DNA from: Candidatus Melainabacteria bacterium
GTDB taxonomy: Bacteria > Cyanobacteriota > Vampirovibrionia > LMEP-6097
Direction: 5' to 3'
DNA length: 9,317 nt
Assembly (NCBI GenBank): GCA_028817775.1
Contig: JAPPOW010000123.1
Location: 1 to 9,317, forward strand
The notes under the pieces are model-generated. The model was not told where the DNA came from. It ran no database searches and saw nothing but the letters and a program-made list of their open reading frames with translations. A program made the translations under genes and the position numbers. Positions 1 to 7,292 of the stretch are shown one piece after another; position 1 is the first letter of the stretch, and each line of letters starts with the position of its first letter.

Positions 1-442
1 CGGCAAGCTCATCTTCAAGCATGGCAGCGTCATCAAGTTCACGGTGAACACCAATATTGAGTGCATCAGAACTTTGGTGCATTAAGATGTCACTCTTCAT
101 TCTTAGTAAAACTGATGCGTAGAAAATCGCCTTGCCTGCTTCCCGTAAAGTCTCACCAGGGTTGTCCTCGATTGCTTTGAGATAGAGAGTGGTAACTTGT
201 TCAAGATCCAGGTCCCAAGGATTAACTTCCCCTTGCTTAGCTAGATCAACCAAGACTTCAAGATTGGGTTCATCTTTAAGGTTTTGTTTGATGATATCTA
301 ATTCGCTTTGCTCGTCATAGCTGGTGTCACGAGCAAGTGTTGCTAGTGACCCTTCAGGGATTTCAGCAGCTAATGCAGAGCTGGCTTGGTTTAGCTCTTC
401 TACTTTGTGTTGATAAAAATCTTTGTTGTGATCTTCGTTCAT
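1..442 (-). CDS. scpA: Segregation and condensation protein A, N-terminal part (cut by left edge)
   Basis: This is the kleisin subunit that bridges the SMC heads in the bacterial condensin (SMC-ScpAB) complex. I translated 147 residues from the ATG at 442-440 to the window edge; the C-terminal winged-helix part that binds the second SMC head lies outside. Residues 60-84 ('NLEVLVDLAKQGEVNPWDLD' onward) and 99-120 ('LREAGKAIFYASVLLRMKSD') match the family's N-terminal helices, including the YAS-LLRMKS segment. Before this core lies an acidic, polar extension of about 58 residues with no recognised domain, and the usual 'GPLDLLL' motif is replaced by 'LEVLVDL'. The start is supported by an AGGGGA ribosome binding site inside the end of smc, 6 nt upstream. 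Only 1 nt separates it from the smc stop codon, so co-transcription and translational coupling with its partner are likely. Family assignment is firm; the full length is unknown. Confidence 0.9.
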   Translation of the reverse strand, partial: MNEDHNKDFYQHKVEELNQASSALAAEIPEGSLATLARDTSYDEQSELDIIKQNLKDEPNLEVLVDLAKQGEVNPWDLDLEQVTTLYLKAIEDNPGETLREAGKAIFYASVLLRMKSDILMHQSSDALNIGVHRELDDAAMLEDELA

Positions 443-443
443 C

Positions 444-3400
444 TTATGTCCCCTGTAGCGCTAAGGCTTCTTCTTCCTGAACATCTTCTGCTTTGATGTT
501 CTGAACCCCAATAACTTTACTAAAGCCTCTCTTGCCGACCGATACACCCACTGCTCTATCTGACTGCTCAAGCATCGGACGGCGGTGAGTTACCACAATA
601 AACTGTGTGCTCTCAGAATTACGTCTGATCTTATGAGCAAGGCGGTCAACATTAACCCCGTCAAGCGCTGAGTCAACCTCGTCAAAGGCGTAGAACGGTG
701 CTGGGTTACATTGCTGCAGAGCAAAAAGGAAACTAAGTGCAGTAAGTGATTTCTCACCACCACTCATGGCTTCAAGCCTTTGCATCTTCTTGCCGCGCGG
801 TTGAGCTTTGATGACTAGTCCGCCACCAAAGATCTCATCAGGATCCTCAAGAATCAATTCACCTTGACCAAACGATAGGTCTGCAAAAATCTCTCTAAAG
901 TAGGTGTCGATCTTATTGAAGTTAGCAAGGAAGCAATCTTTTTTCTCGTTTTTGTAGCTATCAATTTTATCGACTAACATTTGATGCTCCTCATGTAAGG
1001 TAGCTTTTTTCTCTTCGATTTCTTGCTTGCGCTCTGCAACCTCGTCATACTCATGGATTGCGTGCATATTAATTGGCTCCATTGAGCGCATTGTTTTCTC
1101 AATTTTGGTCAATTCTGCTTGTAGCTTGCCAATATCTTCTTCTGGGATCTCAATATCTTCAAGCTCAGGGTGTTCTTTGAGTTCTTCAAGTAGTTGCTCC
1201 AAATGTTCGTTGATAGCAATGAGTTTCTTTTTGTTCTCAACGATTTTGACAGCAGTCGACTCGATAGTACTAGTGACTTCACCTTTGCGTTGACCAAGTT
1301 CCAGTAGTTTGGCTGAAACTTCATCACGTTTGGCTTGGTGTGAATGCAGAGTAGCTCTTAGTTCTTCAAGTTCTTTATCAAGCTTGACAAGTTTCTCATT
1401 GAGAGTCTCAATTTTTTCTGTATGTTGTGGTTTTTGTTCTTCGAGCTTGGTGACCTCTTCTTTGGAAGTCTCGATTTTAGTTGTAAGTTTATCGATATTT
1501 TGTGAGCCAAAGTTTTTCTCAACTTCTAGTGATTTGGATTCGTTGATCACATTGTTGAGCATTGTTTGGTAACGCTTGATCTCAACTTCAATATCACGAG
1601 ACTCTTGAATGATAGATTCAAGTTTGGAGTCTTCCATCTCAGCAGCAAGCCCTTGCAGCCCTGCTTCTTCTTTCTCGATGTTCTGGTCAATACGCTCGAT
1701 ACGTTGATTGACTTTCTCCTTTTCGCCAGAGATATCTTCTACTTTCTGAGCACAATTGCCAATCTCATCTTTGGCTTTCTGATAAGCAGCCTTGAGATTC
1801 TCGATTTGAGCTTCTGAAATCCCGCTCTTGGCTTGCTTTTCGCTTAGTTCTTCTTTGAGCCCATCAATCTTGTTACGAGCTTCTTCTAATTGGTTCTCAA
1901 GATCTTCGTATTCAGTTTGTAGTTGCTGGATGAACTTAGTGAGTTCTTGCTGCTGTTCTTCAAGTCTAACTTTCTCGCGAGCGGTATCAGCACCAAAGTG
2001 AACTTTAGATTTGATTGCTGCACCACCAGTCATGGCGCCAGAGCGCTCAACCATATCACCTTGCATGGTCACCATACGGTAGCGACCAATAAGTTTACGA
2101 GCTACTTCAAGATTCTTAACAACTAAAGTATCAGCAAAGGCATAAGCAAATGCATCACGATACTCTTCATCAAATTGAACTAAATTGATTGCCCAATCAA
2201 TTACTCCAGCTTCCTTCGGCAATGGATACTCGCGAGCTTCTCTCAGTTTGTTGAGTGGCAAGAAAGTCGCCCTGCCAGCCTTCTTGGCTTTGAGGAATTC
2301 AATACATTCTTGACCGACATAATCATCATCTACAACTACGGCGCGTAACCTAGCACCAGCTGCAGTCTCAACAGCTGTTTGATATTCACCGTCAACTCTG
2401 CCGAGTTGAGCCAATGTGCCATGGACACCATCGATATCAAGCACCATCTCAACAGCTCTACCAAAGCCAGCAGCATTAGCAGCTTGTTCTTGTCCTTCAA
2501 GATTGGCTAATTCAGAACTAACTTTGCGTAATTTGCCCTCTTGTGTTTGAATCTCTGACTTGGTTTCACGGCTCTCTTCTTTAAGAGTCTGGATGCTGCG
2601 GCTATGGAAGGCGATTTCTTCTTTGAGTTCAACGCCACCAGCTGTATCAAAACCTAATTGAAGTTTATTGATCTGCTCGGACGCATCTTCGGCTTCTTCC
2701 CTGTGTTTAGCCATTTCCTCATTGAGCAGATTAAGTTTCTCGTCGAGACGAGCAAGTGCTTGATCCTCTTCTGATTTTTTGGCTTTGAGTTCACTTACCT
2801 TGTCTTGCATCTCGATGACACTTTGAGTACTCAAGTTTGAATTTTTACTCTTGGATAAAATTTCTTGCTGCAAGGCTTCATAGCGAGTTTCTTCTTCAGC
2901 GATACTGGCCTTGATATTGCTAATCTCATCGGCAAACTCTTGCGCTTTGAAATCAATTGTTTTGAGTGAGCGTTTGAGTTCTTTAATCTCTTTAGTGATT
3001 GCTTCTTGCTCTGCAAGTTCATCAGCAATTTGTTTCTCGATATATTCAAGTGCGCTTTCTTCTTTGGTTACTTGTCCGCGTAATTCTTCACGTTCTAAAT
3101 TAAGTTCATCCTGACGTTTACCACCAAGCTCTTCAATTTCTTTAGAAAGACGGTTAAGTTCGCTTTGAGCTTGAGCCATCTGCTCATTAATCTCAGTTTG
3201 CTCAATTTGTAATTGGGTTTTGCTTTCTTTGAGCTCTTCTAACTCTGTCTCTGTGCGCTCTTTATCGTTGCGTACTTGCCTGATTCTGACTGCTAAGAAC
3301 TGACGTTCTAGTTCAATACGACGCTCTTTGAGTTCTTGATACTTAAGTGCTTGCTCGCGTTGTTCAGCCAGAGTTTCAAGTCTTTCGTTTAGTTCTTTAA

Positions 3401-3965
3401 GAATTGTTTCTTGAGATTCAATTCTTTCAACTACTACTTCAAGTTCACGGCTAGCTAATTCAATCTTGCGATCAAATTCACCAATGCCAGCAATCTCATC
3501 GATAATTTTTCTTCTATCAACAGAGTTCATACTGATGATTGAAGCAACATCACCCTGCATCACTACGTTGTAGCCTTTAGGGCTGATATTGTACTTACCT
3601 AAACGTTCATGGATTTCACGCAAAGTAGCAGGATTTTCGTTGAGGAAATACTTAGAATCGTAACCATCTTTCTTGACTCTAATTTTTCTACGCACGGTGA
3701 TTTCTTCACCGTTTTCTTCATTTAAGAATGTAACCTTGACTGCACACTCATTGCGTCCGCTGATGTTGTTAATCAAGTCGGTTAATTTTTCGGCACGCAT
3801 ATTGCGCGTAGTGGTAAGACCAAGCGCAAACATTAAGGAGTCAACGATATTGGATTTACCAGAACCGTTGGGACCAGAAATGGCAGTGAAACCATCAAGC
3901 ATAGGTACTGCTGTGATCTCGCCAAAACTTTTGAAATTATCAAGCTCTATTTCTTTGATGCGCAT
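444..3965 (-). CDS. smc: Chromosome partition protein SMC (condensin ATPase)
   Basis: This is a complete 1173-residue structural maintenance of chromosomes protein, of usual family length. It dimerises through a hinge and uses ATP-driven head engagement to organise and segregate the chromosome with ScpA and ScpB. Domains in order: N-terminal head with Walker A 'GPNGSGKSN' at residues 31-39; Q-loop 'VMQGDV' around 134-139; first long coiled coil about 165-500; hinge about 510-650, with 'GVHGTLAQLG' near 515 and 'ERSGAMTGG' around 645; returning coiled coil about 665-1010; C-terminal head with ABC signature 'SGGEK' at 1068-1072 and Walker B 'FYAFDEVDSALD' with D1095 and E1096. The ATG at 3965 is the first possible start, because an in-frame stop lies a few codons upstream. 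No clear ribosome binding site precedes it. All catalytic motifs are intact. scpA follows immediately, and the divergent nrdA lies upstream. Confidence 0.97.
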   Translation of the reverse strand: MRIKEIELDNFKSFGEITAVPMLDGFTAISGPNGSGKSNIVDSLMFALGLTTTRNMRAEKLTDLINNISGRNECAVKVTFLNEENGEEITVRRKIRVKKDGYDSKYFLNENPATLREIHERLGKYNISPKGYNVVMQGDVASIISMNSVDRRKIIDEIAGIGEFDRKIELASRELEVVVERIESQETILKELNERLETLAEQREQALKYQELKERRIELERQFLAVRIRQVRNDKERTETELEELKESKTQLQIEQTEINEQMAQAQSELNRLSKEIEELGGKRQDELNLEREELRGQVTKEESALEYIEKQIADELAEQEAITKEIKELKRSLKTIDFKAQEFADEISNIKASIAEEETRYEALQQEILSKSKNSNLSTQSVIEMQDKVSELKAKKSEEDQALARLDEKLNLLNEEMAKHREEAEDASEQINKLQLGFDTAGGVELKEEIAFHSRSIQTLKEESRETKSEIQTQEGKLRKVSSELANLEGQEQAANAAGFGRAVEMVLDIDGVHGTLAQLGRVDGEYQTAVETAAGARLRAVVVDDDYVGQECIEFLKAKKAGRATFLPLNKLREAREYPLPKEAGVIDWAINLVQFDEEYRDAFAYAFADTLVVKNLEVARKLIGRYRMVTMQGDMVERSGAMTGGAAIKSKVHFGADTAREKVRLEEQQQELTKFIQQLQTEYEDLENQLEEARNKIDGLKEELSEKQAKSGISEAQIENLKAAYQKAKDEIGNCAQKVEDISGEKEKVNQRIERIDQNIEKEEAGLQGLAAEMEDSKLESIIQESRDIEVEIKRYQTMLNNVINESKSLEVEKNFGSQNIDKLTTKIETSKEEVTKLEEQKPQHTEKIETLNEKLVKLDKELEELRATLHSHQAKRDEVSAKLLELGQRKGEVTSTIESTAVKIVENKKKLIAINEHLEQLLEELKEHPELEDIEIPEEDIGKLQAELTKIEKTMRSMEPINMHAIHEYDEVAERKQEIEEKKATLHEEHQMLVDKIDSYKNEKKDCFLANFNKIDTYFREIFADLSFGQGELILEDPDEIFGGGLVIKAQPRGKKMQRLEAMSGGEKSLTALSFLFALQQCNPAPFYAFDEVDSALDGVNVDRLAHKIRRNSESTQFIVVTHRRPMLEQSDRAVGVSVGKRGFSKVIGVQNIKAEDVQEEEALALQGT
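449..454 (-). promoter_or_regulatory. Ribosome binding site of scpA inside the smc 3' end
   Basis: On the minus strand this reads AGGGGA, 6 nt upstream of the scpA ATG and within the last codons of smc. It fixes the scpA start and suggests that translation of the kleisin follows directly from termination on smc. Confidence 0.6.
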
Positions 3966-3991
3966 CGAGTATGTCTTAGGATTTTAACTTC

Positions 3992-4020
3992 GTTATATAT
4001 AGACGTCCAGCAAAGTTAAA
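3992..4020 (-). promoter_or_regulatory. Candidate smc-scpA promoter
   Basis: On the minus strand, TTTAAC (4020-4015) and TATAAC (3997-3992) are separated by 17 bp. The -10 matches the sigma70 consensus at 5 of 6 bases, while the -35 is weak at 3 of 6. Transcription would begin near 3985, leaving a leader of about 20 nt before the smc ATG. The region is AT-rich, so a chance match is possible. Confidence 0.4.
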
Positions 4021-4171
4021 TGCTCCTTCTATATAGCTTAATATATTTCCAAGGACAAGACTATTATTTTTAGCTAAATGGTATGTACATTATTCTGTTG
4101 ATAAGATCTAGTCTCGCTCTTGTTACCATTAAATTTACTTCATTCCAAAACAAATTGTCCTATTCGCCGTC

Positions 4172-4187
4172 ACACTAGATATAGAGT
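4172..4187 (+). promoter_or_regulatory. NrdR box 1 (distal) upstream of nrdA
   Basis: The 16-mer ACACTAGATATAGAGT matches the NrdR-box consensus (ACACwATATATwGTGT, from memory) at 14 of 16 positions. NrdR is the Zn-finger/ATP-cone repressor that controls ribonucleotide reductase genes in response to dATP/ATP status. Its boxes characteristically occur in pairs, and a second copy begins 31 bp downstream, on the same face of the helix. Confidence 0.75.
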
Positions 4188-4202
4188 CTGAGATGATGCA
4201 GT

Positions 4203-4218
4203 ACACTATATCTTGGGT
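4203..4218 (+). promoter_or_regulatory. NrdR box 2 (proximal) abutting the nrdA -35 element
   Basis: The 16-mer ACACTATATCTTGGGT matches the NrdR-box consensus at 14 of 16 positions, its left half perfectly. It starts exactly 31 bp after box 1, about three helical turns, which is the spacing known for NrdR box pairs. It ends 1 bp before the predicted -35 hexamer of nrdA, so bound repressor would be expected to hinder RNA polymerase. Confidence 0.75.
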
Positions 4219-4219
4219 C

Positions 4220-4248
4220 TTGTAACAAGATCTTATTTCACTTATAGT
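4220..4248 (+). promoter_or_regulatory. nrdA promoter (sigma70-type)
   Basis: TTGTAA (4220-4225) and TATAGT (4243-4248) are separated by 17 bp. They match the consensus at 4 of 6 and 5 of 6 positions. Initiation near 4255 would give a short leader that carries the ribosome binding site at 4265-4270. The two NrdR-like boxes lie immediately upstream. Confidence 0.6.
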
Positions 4249-4264
4249 AGTTTGAACATACACA

Positions 4265-4270
4265 AAGGAG
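4265..4270 (+). promoter_or_regulatory. Ribosome binding site of nrdA
   Basis: This is a consensus AAGGAG, 4 nt before the ATG at 4275. It is the strongest Shine-Dalgarno sequence in the window and fixes the nrdA start. Confidence 0.8.
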
Positions 4271-4274
4271 AGCA

Positions 4275-6257
4275 ATGGTACAACAACAAGCATTAGAGTT
4301 AGAGCGCAATGAGGCTGAGGCCGCAACCGAGGATAAGTTCAACAGTATAGTTGAGGCCCTCTCGGCTAATGAAATTGGTCATGCTCGTGATCTTTTGTTG
4401 GAACAAATTAAGCTTAAAGTCGGTCAGGGTGCAAGCTGGGATAGCCCGCAATATCGCGGCGATAAAGGAATTCAAAAATCAATCAAGCTTGATTACACTC
4501 GCGATTCTAAATTAACTTTCTTTGGCCTGGAAACAATGCGTGATCGCTACTTCTTGAAGGATGCCAAGGGTGAGATTTGTGAAGACCCGCAAATGTTTTT
4601 TGCACGTGTAGCTACTGGCGTGGCGCGTGGTGATAGAGAACTGGCGCAAGATCTTTATGACTTGATGTCAAAGAATTGGTTTATGCCAGCCACTCCAGTT
4701 CTAGTTAACTCAGCTACTAATAGAGGTGCGCCGATCAGTTGCTTCTTAAATACTGTTGGGGACTCAATTTCAGACATCTTCAAAACCTATGAAGAGAATG
4801 CTTTTCTTGCTAAAGGTGGTGGTGGTATCGGTACTGATTGGTCAAGTGTCCGTGGTCACAACTCTAAACTTTCTACTGGTGGCACTTCATCAGGTACGGT
4901 TCCGTTTTTGAAAGTTATGGATAGCGCGACGCTGGCTGTTTCACAGGGTAATACTCGCCGCGGTGCTGCTGCAGTGTACATGCGCGTAGATCACCCTGAT
5001 ATTGAGGAGTTTGTGGATATCCGTCGCCCAACTGGTGGTGATGAGAACCGTCGTTGTCTCAATCTTCATCATGGGGTGATTGTCTCTGATGAATTTATGC
5101 GCGCAGTCCGTGCCAAAACTAAATTTGATTTACGTTGTCCGCATACTGGTGAAGTGGATCGTAGTGTCGATGCTTTTGATCTGTGGAAACGAATCTTGAA
5201 AAATAGAGTTGAGACTGGTGAGCCATATATCATGTTTAGTGATACAGTCAATCGCACTGTGCCAGAGCATCACAAAGAGAAGGGCTTGTTTGTAACTCAG
5301 TCTAATTTGTGTTCTGAGATCACCTTGCCGACTAATCGTGATCGCACTGCTGTTTGTTGCCTTGGTTCACTTAATCTTGAGAAGTGGGATGAGTGGCAGG
5401 ATGAAACCGAGTCTGTGGTTTCCACTGCAGTCAAGGCTTTGGATAATGTGCTTGATAATTTTGTTGCTAAGGTTGATTCGCGTGATTATAAGCGGGCGAT
5501 CAAGTCAGCTGTCAGTGAACGCTCGATTGGTTTGGGCGTCATGGGTTACCACGGTATGTTGATGAAGCATGGCATTGCTTTTGAGAGTGTGGCTGCTCGT
5601 GGAATGAACAAAATAGTTTTTCAGAAAATCCACAAGGCTGCAAAAGAAGCCAGCAGGCAATTAGCTGTGGAGCGCGGTCCTTGCCCAGACGGCGGTGACC
5701 AGCGTAATAGCTATATCTTGTCGATTGCACCAACTGCCAATATCTCAATCATTTGTGGTGGCGCAACTCCTTGTATTGAGCCGATTGCTGGTAATGCTTA
5801 CTTGCAAAAAACTTTAAGCGGTAGTTTCTTGGTGAAAAATCCTTACTTGGAAGAAGTGCTTAAGAAGCATGGTAAGGATGATAATGAAACTTGGCGTAAG
5901 CTTATTGAGTACAAAGGTAGCGTGCAGCCACTAGAGTTCTTGACTGAAGAAGAGAAAAAAATCTTCAAGACTGCTTATGAGCTCAATATGATGGAAGTAG
6001 TGACTCAAGCTGCTGATAGACAGAAGTTCATTTGCCAGGCACAATCTTTGAATTTATTCTTGCGCTCACCAATTAGTGGTAAGTTCTTGAACGAATTGCA
6101 CCTCAAGGCGCATGAGCTTGGGGTCAAGACTTTGTACTATCTTCGCTCTGAGTCAGTGATTGAGGCTGATTCGATTGATAGTACTTCAGTGCGCAGGCAA
6201 GTGGGTAACACCACGACGGGTGGCGGTAACTACGAGGAGTGCTCTGTTTGTCAATAG
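4275..6257 (+). CDS. nrdA: Class I ribonucleoside-diphosphate reductase, alpha (large) subunit
   Basis: This is a complete 660-residue catalytic subunit that reduces ribonucleotides to deoxyribonucleotides for DNA synthesis. Visible catalytic features are C156 in 'ISCFLNTVGDS' and C361 in 'AVCCLGSLNL' (the reducible pair); N344, C346 and E348 in 'NLCSEITLPT' (thiyl-radical cysteine with its Asn and Glu); Y621-Y622 in 'KTLYYLRSES' (radical relay from the small subunit); and a C-terminal CxxC tail, C656/C659 in 'EECSVCQ', for thioredoxin-linked re-reduction. The paired tyrosines argue for class I over B12-dependent class II. The roughly 50-residue N-terminus shows no recognisable ATP-cone, so the overall dATP-inhibition site appears to be missing from this subunit. 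No nrdB small-subunit gene is adjacent; it must lie elsewhere. Paired NrdR-like boxes upstream imply repression by NrdR. Subclass is uncertain. Confidence 0.93.
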   Translation: MVQQQALELERNEAEAATEDKFNSIVEALSANEIGHARDLLLEQIKLKVGQGASWDSPQYRGDKGIQKSIKLDYTRDSKLTFFGLETMRDRYFLKDAKGEICEDPQMFFARVATGVARGDRELAQDLYDLMSKNWFMPATPVLVNSATNRGAPISCFLNTVGDSISDIFKTYEENAFLAKGGGGIGTDWSSVRGHNSKLSTGGTSSGTVPFLKVMDSATLAVSQGNTRRGAAAVYMRVDHPDIEEFVDIRRPTGGDENRRCLNLHHGVIVSDEFMRAVRAKTKFDLRCPHTGEVDRSVDAFDLWKRILKNRVETGEPYIMFSDTVNRTVPEHHKEKGLFVTQSNLCSEITLPTNRDRTAVCCLGSLNLEKWDEWQDETESVVSTAVKALDNVLDNFVAKVDSRDYKRAIKSAVSERSIGLGVMGYHGMLMKHGIAFESVAARGMNKIVFQKIHKAAKEASRQLAVERGPCPDGGDQRNSYILSIAPTANISIICGGATPCIEPIAGNAYLQKTLSGSFLVKNPYLEEVLKKHGKDDNETWRKLIEYKGSVQPLEFLTEEEKKIFKTAYELNMMEVVTQAADRQKFICQAQSLNLFLRSPISGKFLNELHLKAHELGVKTLYYLRSESVIEADSIDSTSVRRQVGNTTTGGGNYEECSVCQ

Positions 6258-6259
6258 CA

Positions 6260-6342
6260 GTCATTGCGAGCAACGAAGTGACGTGGCAATCTAGTGGACC
6301 AGCTATCGATGCATTGGATTGCTTCGCGATGCTCGCAATGAC
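6260..6342. repeat. Palindromic repeat, 'TCATTGCGAG' type, between nrdA and ybaB
   Basis: This 83-bp imperfect palindrome has perfect 12-bp ends, GTCATTGCGAGC (6260-6271) and GCTCGCAATGAC (6331-6342). Inner arms pair partly (CAATC at 6287-6291 with GATTG at 6317-6321). It begins 2 nt after the nrdA stop codon and ends 11 nt before the ybaB ATG. Read as protein on the minus strand, it gives a 'VIASIAKQS...HVTSLLAMT' phrase that I recognise from dispersed palindromic elements in many bacterial genomes. It lacks a T-tract, so it is a weak candidate for an intrinsic terminator but would fold strongly in RNA and could separate nrdA from ybaB by processing or attenuation. Confidence 0.8.
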
Positions 6343-6343
6343 C

Positions 6344-6348
6344 GGGAG
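6344..6348 (+). promoter_or_regulatory. Ribosome binding site of ybaB next to a repeat
   Basis: GGGAG lies 5 nt before the ybaB ATG and only 2 nt beyond the end of the palindromic repeat. A strong hairpin would end right at the ribosome entry site, so repeat folding could affect ybaB translation. Confidence 0.5.
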
Positions 6349-6353
6349 ATCTG

Positions 6354-6656
6354 ATGGATAAAGAAGATCTACGCCGAGCAATGCAAGAAGCCCAGGATAT
6401 GCAGCTGGATTTAGTTCAAGCACAAAGTGATCTGGCGCATACAGAAGTGCTTGGGCAATCGCATAATGCTAAGGTCAAAGTTAGTATGACAGCAGAGGGC
6501 AATTTTCAATCAGTCAAGGTTGATCCAACTTTGCTGGCTGAAGGCTTGGCTGCAGTCGAGACTAATATGCTTGAAGCGCTCAAGGATGCTAGCAAGAAAG
6601 CAACGGAGCTGACTAAAGCTAAGCTTGCTGAAATCTCCAAAACGATAGACCTCTAA
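6354..6656 (+). CDS. ybaB: YbaB/EbfC-family nucleoid-associated DNA-binding protein
   Basis: This is a 100-residue protein of usual family length. YbaB/EbfC proteins are small dimeric DNA-binding proteins found on the nucleoid. The family pattern is visible: a charged N-terminal helix (residues 1-30, 'DLRRAMQEAQDMQLDLVQAQ'), a central beta segment with 'VKVSMTAEGNFQSVKVDPTL' (about 41-60), and a C-terminal Lys- and Ala-rich helix ('ALKDASKKATELTKAKLAEI'). The stop codon TAA is directly followed by the recR ATG with no gap. This ybaB-recR pair is common in bacteria, often with dnaX upstream; here nrdA and a repeat occupy that place. The exact role of the family, in repair or chromosome organisation, is still unsettled. 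Confidence 0.9.
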   Translation: MDKEDLRRAMQEAQDMQLDLVQAQSDLAHTEVLGQSHNAKVKVSMTAEGNFQSVKVDPTLLAEGLAAVETNMLEALKDASKKATELTKAKLAEISKTIDL

Positions 6657-7292
6657 ATGCGTTACGCCAAACCACTTGAAGATTTGATTGAGGAGTTTCG
6701 TAAATTCCCTAGCATCGGTCCTAAGTCTGCTCAGCGAATGGCTTTTGCGCTACTGAAAAAATCGCCGGATCAAGTTTCCAAATTCACTCGAGTGGTAGAG
6801 GACGCTAAATCTCAAATCGCCTATTGTTCTCAGTGCTTCAATTTAAGTTCTGATCAGCTTTGTAATATTTGTAATGATGCTCGCCGTGAGTCAAGCCAAA
6901 TCTGTGTTATTGAAACAGTCAAAGATTTGATGGCGCTTGAACGCACTCATGAGTATCGTGGTCTCTATCATGTTTTGGGTGGAGTGATTTCACCACTTGA
7001 TGGAATTAGCGCTGATGATTTGAATATTCAAGCTTTGATTTCACGGGTGCAAGCCTTGCCTGATTGGACTGAGATTGAAATAATTTTGGCAATTGGTTTA
7101 AGCACAGAGGGTGAAGCTACCATGCTCTATATCAAACGCCTCCTTGAAAACGTCATTGCAAGGAACAAAAGTGGCGAAGCAATCCGGATTAGAGTGACTC
7201 GTCTGGCTCATGGCTTGCCGGTGGGAGCTGATCTTGATTACGCTGATGAGATGACTTTGACCAAGGCGCTTGAAGCTCGGGTGCTTGCTTAA
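6657..7292 (+). CDS. recR: Recombination mediator protein RecR
   Basis: This is a complete 211-residue RecR, slightly above the usual 200. It works with RecO (and RecF) to load RecA on SSB-coated single-stranded DNA during gap repair. Domains in order: N-terminal helix-hairpin-helix 'FRKFPSIGPKSAQRMAFALL' at residues 14-33; a four-cysteine zinc site at C57, C60, C69 and C72, at the same positions as in E. coli RecR as I recall it; a Toprim domain from about residue 80 ('ICVIETVKDLMALE', then 'YRGLYHVLGGVISPLDG'); and the conserved C-terminal 'RLAHGLPVGADLDYADEMTL'. Its ATG directly abuts the ybaB stop and no good ribosome binding site is seen, so translational coupling to ybaB is likely. Its stop overlaps the next gene's ATG by 1 nt. 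Confidence 0.96.
   Translation: MRYAKPLEDLIEEFRKFPSIGPKSAQRMAFALLKKSPDQVSKFTRVVEDAKSQIAYCSQCFNLSSDQLCNICNDARRESSQICVIETVKDLMALERTHEYRGLYHVLGGVISPLDGISADDLNIQALISRVQALPDWTEIEIILAIGLSTEGEATMLYIKRLLENVIARNKSGEAIRIRVTRLAHGLPVGADLDYADEMTLTKALEARVLA

Larger units (their letters stand above)
3966..4274. other. Divergent intergenic control region between smc and nrdA
   Basis: This 309-bp AT-rich gap lies between two genes transcribed away from each other. The smc-proximal end holds a candidate smc promoter (3992-4020). The nrdA-proximal end holds two NrdR-like boxes, a promoter and a ribosome binding site (4172-4270). Between about 4021 and 4150 I see no convincing gene, hairpin or operator, only AT-rich stretches such as the repeated TATATAG at 3996-4002 and 4030-4036. 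The only ORF running through part of it, on the minus strand, resembles no known protein. Confidence 0.7.

Noticed and set aside
1027..3114. Several plus-strand Ser/Leu-rich ORFs opposite smc
   Set aside because: They are antisense shadows of the smc coiled-coil codons (Glu/Lys-rich sequence read backwards gives Ser/Leu/Phe) and have no independent support.
3991..4006. Possible third NrdR box near the smc promoter (TTATATATAG core)
   Set aside because: Only the AT-rich core fits; the outer ACAC/GTGT half-sites are missing and there is no partner at the required spacing.
4135..4326. Minus-strand ORF of 63 codons upstream of nrdA
   Set aside because: It covers the NrdR boxes and promoter, runs antisense into nrdA, and resembles no protein family.
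6124..6423. Minus-strand ORF of 99 codons spanning the nrdA end, repeat and ybaB start
   Set aside because: It overlaps two well-supported genes; the central VIASIAKQS-like phrase is a known translation artefact of the palindromic repeat.
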